Below, one piece after another: positions 24,313-24,616 of a DNA stretch of 24,616 nucleotides. Every line of letters begins with the position of its first letter. Within the stretch, counting starts at the first letter, position 1. The DNA lies in NCBI GenBank assembly GCA_036652035.1, contig JAVVWR010000047.1:1-24616 (forward strand), in the 5' to 3' direction. The stretch comes from JAEZVV01 sp036652035. GTDB lineage: Bacteria > Pseudomonadota > Gammaproteobacteria > Burkholderiales > Burkholderiaceae_F. A program made the position numbers and the translations under genes. Below the pieces are notes generated by a model. That model was not told where the DNA came from and did not search any database. It saw only the letters and a program-made list of their open reading frames with translations.

Positions 24313-24616
24313 CGACGCTTCACCTTAAGTCAACGAGTTTCTCGTTCAAGATGCCCGGGGCCGCGACACAATGTCCCGAACCCGGCGTCCGCAGCCCCGG
24401 ATTGCGGTTTTGCGGACGAGTCCTGCGTTGCGCCGGCAAGCCGGAACCGGGCCGCGAAGGATGCGGGATGCTACCACTTCAACGGCGTTTTCCCTGCCTC
24501 TCGACCGCGATCGGCCCCCGGACATGGCCCAGGTCAAACCCGAAAGACCGCCATGCCTGTTGAACCGCCCCCGGGGCTGACCGTGCCCGTGCCGTCGATG
24601 GCGGCGATCGCCTGCT
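24313..24616. other. Upstream region of odhA, with unresolved partial ORFs at the right edge
   Basis: About 304 bases without a firmly supported gene. It contains the leader hairpin at 24332-24346 and a perfect 8-bp inverted repeat, CGTCCGCA (24386-24393) and TGCGGACG (24411-24418), with a 17-base spacer. No clear -35/-10 pair is seen. At the edge two readings compete. One is a plus-strand start at 24553 (MPVEPPPGLTVPVPSMAAIA, open to the edge, no good ribosome site). The other is a minus-strand C-terminus entering from the right and ending at 24534 (AIAAIDGTGTVSPGGGSTGM and a few more residues). Both have GC-rich third positions and neither is recognised. Confidence 0.45.
24332..24346 (-). 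promoter_or_regulatory. Short hairpin in the odhA leader
   Basis: AACGAG, three bases, CTCGTT: a perfect 6-bp stem on either strand, ending 19 bases before the odhA ATG and just ahead of its AAGGTG ribosome site. It could be an operator half-site pair or an mRNA structure affecting initiation. No ligand or regulator can be named. Confidence 0.4.

Overview
The window looks like a piece of a high-GC betaproteobacterial chromosome, most likely of the order Burkholderiales and probably from a draft or metagenome assembly, because a run of exactly 100 N sits at 20052-20151. The basis is gene order and protein similarity recalled from memory, not a search. The bamD / rluD-pgeF / phaC-phaB-phaR-rimO string and the odhA-odhB-lpdA-zapE string are both typical of that order, and PhaC closely resembles the Cupriavidus necator enzyme. 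No tRNA, rRNA, CRISPR array, insertion sequence, prophage or integrase was seen. Most long ORFs opposite the genes are GC-rich shadows.

Layout from left to right. (1) 1-1288, minus: a heme-binding beta-barrel (nitrobindin-like) protein cut by the left edge, and an exported MepK/YcbK-like (DUF882) peptidase. (2) 1551-6251, plus: a tightly overlapping four-gene operon for a TolC-type outer membrane channel, an HlyD-type adaptor and two ABC-2 type permeases. No ATPase gene is present. (3) 6258-10930, minus: polyhydroxybutyrate genes phaC, phaB and phaR, then rimO. The thiolase gene phaA, expected between phaC and phaB, is absent. (4) 11041-13634: pgeF and rluD on minus, divergent from bamD on plus, which is the same core arrangement as in E. 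coli. (5) 13690-16738: a DinG/YoaA-type helicase and a DUF465 small protein on minus, divergent from a PP2C phosphatase. (6) 16746-24312, minus: the 2-oxoglutarate dehydrogenase complex (odhA, odhB, lpdA), zapE and a secreted coiled-coil protein. The assembly gap removes the odhB/lpdA junction. (7) 24313-24616: upstream region of odhA with two inverted repeats and an unresolved gene end or start at the right edge.

How the genes work together. PhaC and PhaB polymerise (R)-3-hydroxybutyryl-CoA and make it from acetoacetyl-CoA. PhaR probably represses the granule genes and itself, and a near-perfect palindrome upstream of phaR is a good operator candidate. OdhA, OdhB and LpdA form the E1, E2 and E3 of one TCA-cycle complex. 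The TolC, HlyD and permease genes would form a tripartite exporter that must borrow an ATPase from elsewhere.

This is mostly core genome and I see no convincing new defence or mobile system. The points most worth a second look are the phaA-less pha cluster, the histone-tail-like and Trp-repeat N-terminus of PhaC, the ATPase-less ABC exporter operon, and several palindromes in regulatory gaps.
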